A stretch of DNA of 64,000 bases from Sphingosinicella sp. CPCC 101087. Lineage in GTDB: Bacteria > Pseudomonadota > Alphaproteobacteria > Sphingomonadales > Sphingomonadaceae. The translations under genes and the position numbers were made by a program. Positions within the stretch are counted from its first letter, which is position 1. Every line of letters starts with the position of its first letter. Under the pieces are notes generated by a model. It was not told the origin of the DNA and did no database searches. It worked only from the letters and a program-made list of their open reading frames with translations. The stretch is taken from positions 219,001 through 283,000 of the forward strand of contig NZ_SBFF01000005.1 in the NCBI RefSeq assembly GCF_004151485.1. The letters run 5' to 3'. This document shows positions 61,198 to 64,000 of the stretch, in pieces.

Positions 61198-61569
61198 ATG
61201 GATACTGACATCCGGCCGCTCGCAACGGCGCTGCGGGGCGGCTGCCCGCGCTGCGGCAATAGCGGCCTGTTCGCCGGCCTCGTCACCTTCGCGCCCCGAT
61301 GCCGTGCCTGCGGGCTGGACTTCCAGTCCTTCAACGTCGGCGACGGCCCGGCTGCTTTCCTGATCTTCATCGTCGGCGGCATAGTCGTCGCGCTCGCCAT
61401 CCTGACCGAGCTCTCCGCATCGCCGCCCTGGTGGATCCATGTCCTGCTCTGGCTGCCGCTCACAATCGTGCTGACGCTGAGTCTGCTGCGGCTTTCCAAG
61501 GCGGCCCTGCTCGCGCTCGAATATCGCCATCGCGCGCGCGAGGGACGAATCAAGCGGGAGGAATCGTGA
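61198..61569 (+). CDS. DUF983 family protein
   Basis: The 123-residue protein has a zinc-ribbon-like start (GGCPRCGNSGLFAG, then FAPRCRACGLDFQSFNVGDGPAAFLIFIVGG). Two membrane helices and a basic tail follow. DUF983 genes almost always sit between ctaE and surf1 in alphaproteobacteria, so a role in oxidase assembly or copper handling is likely but unproven. The gene ends in a GTGA overlap with the SURF1 gene. Confidence 0.9.
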   Translation: MDTDIRPLATALRGGCPRCGNSGLFAGLVTFAPRCRACGLDFQSFNVGDGPAAFLIFIVGGIVVALAILTELSASPPWWIHVLLWLPLTIVLTLSLLRLSKAALLALEYRHRAREGRIKREES

Positions 61570-62174
61570 AGCGAATCCCGATCGTCGCGACGCTCCTGGT
61601 CGCCGCCGCGGTGGCGACCATGATCGGCCTTGGCTTCTGGCAGCTCCAGCGCGCCGAATGGAAGGACCGAATGCTCGCCGATTATGCCGCCGCCGCGGCC
61701 CTTCCGGCCCTCGACCTCGATCCGTTGCTGGCGCGGGGTAGCGCGGACCTGCCGACGCTCGCTTTCCGGCGGGTTCTGGTCACCTGCCGGGCGCGGGATG
61801 CGGCGCCGGACCTTCGCGGCGGTCGCAGCCGAAACGATCAGGGTGCCGGCGGCTACAGCTATTTCGTGCCGTGCCGCCCCGGAGCGCAGGGTCTCGCCGG
61901 GCGCCTGGTGGTCAACGCCGGCTGGTCGCCGCTTCCCGACGATCGCCGGAGGATCACGCTGGACGGAATCGTGGCCGGGACTCTGGGCTCGGCCGAGGCG
62001 GAGGGGCCGATCGTGCTCACCAGCGCCTCCGCCGTGCCGCCGCTCGTGCCGAGCGCTTCGCCCACGATCGAGCAGATCCCCAACAATCACCTCGCCTACG
62101 CCTCTCAATGGTTCTTCTTCGCGGCGGCGGCGGCGGCGATCTACTGGCTCGCGCTCCGGCGGCGGGGGGGCTGA
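61566..62174 (+). CDS. SURF1 family oxidase assembly protein
   Basis: The 202-residue protein has two flanking membrane helices: VATLLVAAAVATMIGLGFWQLQRAEWKDRML at the N-terminus and HLAYASQWFFFAAAAAAIYWLALRRR at the C-terminus. The SURF1 core with GLGFWQLQR and NNHLAYASQWFF is visible. It assists heme A insertion into subunit I. It is shorter than most SURF1 proteins in the periplasmic loop. The start is GTG 61566 with GGGAGGAAT just upstream, overlapping the DUF983 stop. Confidence 0.9.
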   Translation: MKRIPIVATLLVAAAVATMIGLGFWQLQRAEWKDRMLADYAAAAALPALDLDPLLARGSADLPTLAFRRVLVTCRARDAAPDLRGGRSRNDQGAGGYSYFVPCRPGAQGLAGRLVVNAGWSPLPDDRRRITLDGIVAGTLGSAEAEGPIVLTSASAVPPLVPSASPTIEQIPNNHLAYASQWFFFAAAAAAIYWLALRRRGG

Positions 62175-62259
62175 CCGTCCTCGGTCCCCTGCGGTTCCGG
62201 CCGAAGCAGACGCTAGCATCCTTGCAGCCCTCCCTCCCGCATCCTAGGTGGGAGCGCTC

Positions 62260-63486
62260 ATGATGCACCTTACCGTCCTGGCGAACGGCCTTTGCGTCGC
62301 GTCCCGCCGCATGCCCAGCGTGGAGACCGTCGCGGTGGGCCTCTATGCCGATGCCGGATCGCGCCACGAGCCGGCGCGGGTCAATGGCGTCGCCCATCTT
62401 TTCGAGCATATGCTGTTCAAGGGCGCGGGCGGCCGATCGGCGCGGGAGATCAGCGAAGCGATCGAGGATGTCGGCGGCGACCTCAACGCCGCGACCGACC
62501 GTGAGGGAACGAGCTTTACCGCGTCGCTGCTGGCCGAGCATCTCCCACTGGGGATAGAGCTCCTTTCCGACATGGTGCTGCACCCGCATTTCGATTCCAC
62601 GGAGCTGGAACGCGAGAAGGAGGTGGTGCTGCAGGAGCTCGCCGAGGCCCGCGACACGCCCTCGGACATCATCTTCGACGAACTCTGGGCCGCCGCCTTT
62701 CCCGATCAGCCGATCGGCCGGTCGGTTCTGGGCGACGAAGCGAGCATCGCCGCGATCACGGCCGACGACCTCCACCAATGGCGCGGCGGCCTGTATCGCA
62801 GCGGCAGCCTCTATCTCGTGGCTGCGGGCAAGGTCGATCATGATACGCTGGTCCGGCTTGCGGAAAAGCATTTCGCCGGTCTTCCCGAAGGCGTGATCGA
62901 TGCGGCCGAACCTGCGCGGTTCGCCGGCGGCCGCCGCACCGGCCGGACGCGTGCCGATCAGGCTCACCTCGCATCGGCTTATGCGGGTCCGGCGCAGACC
63001 GACCCGGATTATTATGCCGCGCGCCTGTTTGCCGACCTGGTCGGCGGCGGAGCCTCGTCGCGCCTGTTCCAGGCGGTCCGTGAGGATCGCGGGATGGCTT
63101 ATTCGGTATGGGCGTCGCTCCATCCCTATCGCGATACCGGAATCTTCCATGTCTACGCCGCGACGGCCCGGCGCGAGGCGGCCGCGGCCGCGGCCCTGAT
63201 CGAGGAGGTGGTCGCCGAAGCGGTCGAAGGCGCAACGCCGCGCGAGCTCGAACGCGCCCGCATGCAGGCCAAGGCAGGGCTGCTCATGTCGCTGGAAAGC
63301 AGCTGGGGGCAGGCCGCCTATGTCGCCCGGCAGCTCTCGGTCCACGGTCGCCTGGTCGAGCCCGCCGAGGTGGTTCGCGACCTCGAGCGGGTGACGCTGG
63401 ACCAGGTGCGGGCGGCGGGCGCGCGGATGCTCGCCGGTCCGCGTGCGAGCGCCACGATCGGCCTGCCCGCGGTCCGGGCCGCGTGA
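62260..63486 (+). CDS. M16-family zinc peptidase
   Basis: The 408-residue protein has the inverted zinc motif HLFEHMLFKG (HxxEH) with the downstream Glu in EKEVVLQELAEARD. The second lobe has GGGASSRLFQAVREDRGMAYSVWASL, the typical R/Y substrate-binding block. It resembles the cytosolic processing-peptidase-like (PqqL/MPP) family in alphaproteobacteria. Two ATGs (62260 and 62263) follow GGGAG. The stop overlaps the methyltransferase start (GTGA). In related genomes a thrC gene often lies between SURF1 and this gene, but not here. Confidence 0.92.
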   Translation: MMHLTVLANGLCVASRRMPSVETVAVGLYADAGSRHEPARVNGVAHLFEHMLFKGAGGRSAREISEAIEDVGGDLNAATDREGTSFTASLLAEHLPLGIELLSDMVLHPHFDSTELEREKEVVLQELAEARDTPSDIIFDELWAAAFPDQPIGRSVLGDEASIAAITADDLHQWRGGLYRSGSLYLVAAGKVDHDTLVRLAEKHFAGLPEGVIDAAEPARFAGGRRTGRTRADQAHLASAYAGPAQTDPDYYAARLFADLVGGGASSRLFQAVREDRGMAYSVWASLHPYRDTGIFHVYAATARREAAAAAALIEEVVAEAVEGATPRELERARMQAKAGLLMSLESSWGQAAYVARQLSVHGRLVEPAEVVRDLERVTLDQVRAAGARMLAGPRASATIGLPAVRAA

Positions 63487-64000
63487 CCTTCTCTTTATTG
63501 GTCGCCGAGCCCTGGGCCGACTACGCCCTGGTCGATTCCGGCCATGGCCGGAAGCTCGAGCGCTACGGATCCTATCGATTCATCCGGCCCGAGCCGCAGG
63601 CGATGTGGGCGCCCGCCGCGGACGACTGGGATGCCGACGGCGAGTTCGTGCCGGGATCGGACGAGGAAGGCGGCGGCCGCTGGCAGTTCGCCCGCCCGGT
63701 GCCTCGCGAAGGCTGGAATCTGGGCTGGGAGGAGGTTCGCTTCCGGGCCCAGTGCACGCCTTTCCGTCATCTCGCATTCTTTCCCGACATGGCGCCGCAA
63801 TGGGCATGGATGCGCGAGCGGCTCGGCGCAGGCCCGTCGGGGCAGGCCGAGGCGCTGAACCTGTTCGGCTATACCGGCGTGGGGACGCTGGCCATGGCGG
63901 CCGCCGGCGCGCGGCTGGTCCATGTCGATGCGTCGAAGAAGTCGGTCGAGGCGGGCAAGGCCAATGCCGCCTTGTCGGGCATGGCGGACCGGCCGATCCG
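63483..64000 (+). CDS. Class I SAM-dependent methyltransferase (truncated at window edge)
   Basis: The first 172 codons are present. The N-terminal region resembles the RlmI-like group (LLVAEPWADYALVDSGHGRKLERYGSYRFIRPEPQAMW, then FRHLAFFPDMAPQWAWM). The SAM site follows: LNLFGYTGVGTLAMAAAGARLVHVDASKKSVEAGKANAAL. It probably methylates rRNA. GTG 63483 overlaps the M16 stop by 4 bp. The 3' end lies beyond 64000. Confidence 0.85.
   Translation, partial: MTFSLLVAEPWADYALVDSGHGRKLERYGSYRFIRPEPQAMWAPAADDWDADGEFVPGSDEEGGGRWQFARPVPREGWNLGWEEVRFRAQCTPFRHLAFFPDMAPQWAWMRERLGAGPSGQAEALNLFGYTGVGTLAMAAAGARLVHVDASKKSVEAGKANAALSGMADRPI

Overview
The window is GC-rich, densely coded bacterial chromosome, almost certainly from a member of the Sphingomonadales (Alphaproteobacteria, Sphingomonas/Sphingosinicella type). 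The evidence is the aa3 cytochrome oxidase gene order, the pyrE-pdxJ-acpS-lepB cluster, an rpsU-FKBP pair, a TonB receptor next to a Spinster-like MFS carrier, SWFGD and PRC-barrel small proteins, and a DUF6894-type reading frame. I see no rRNA, tRNA, CRISPR array, insertion sequence or phage gene.

Left part (1-31,100). This is a string of small regulator-plus-enzyme cassettes, mostly divergent. In order: pirin/isochorismatase-fold hydrolase with LysR; a CPA2 antiporter with a GNAT; a low-GC patch with a P-loop nucleoside-kinase-like gene; a GlxA/AraC regulator with a membrane protein; a serine-hydrolase lipoprotein; an amidohydrolase; LysR with a zinc alcohol dehydrogenase; an MacB/FtsX-like ABC exporter facing a two-component system; AraC with an M61 peptidase and a second serine hydrolase; AraC with an SDR; LysR with an aldo-keto reductase and MFS exporter; a Crp/Fnr regulator beside a frameshifted DUF6894 gene; and a GNAT facing a second CPA2 antiporter.

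Middle part (31,100-41,900). A ChrA-type transporter and M23 peptidase are followed by an unknown coiled-coil membrane protein, a PilZ protein and a YcbB-like L,D-transpeptidase. Next come SWFGD and PRC-barrel proteins, a DUF411 metal-binding protein, a PepSY membrane protein, maleylacetoacetate isomerase and a class II aldolase.

Catabolic divergon (41,935-48,788). An alpha/beta hydrolase, TonB-dependent receptor and MFS carrier form a tight minus-strand operon. It faces a TetR regulator and an AMP-forming acyl-CoA ligase. A 29-bp near-perfect palindrome at 46369-46397 lies between them and is the best candidate operator. I read this as an uptake, hydrolysis and CoA-activation system for an unidentified ester or carboxylic acid. 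It is the most promising undescribed unit in the window.

Right part (49,000-64,000). This is core housekeeping: an RhlE-like helicase, rpsU with a strong terminator, an FKBP isomerase, and the minus-strand pyrE-pdxJ-acpS-lepB-AI-2E run. A shared 297-bp gap then leads into the cox cluster (ctaC-ctaD-ctaB-small ORF-ctaG-ctaE, then DUF983 and SURF1), an M16 peptidase and a truncated methyltransferase gene. Several neighbours overlap by 4 bp (ATGA, GTGA or TTGA), and two intergenic palindromic elements sit inside these operons.
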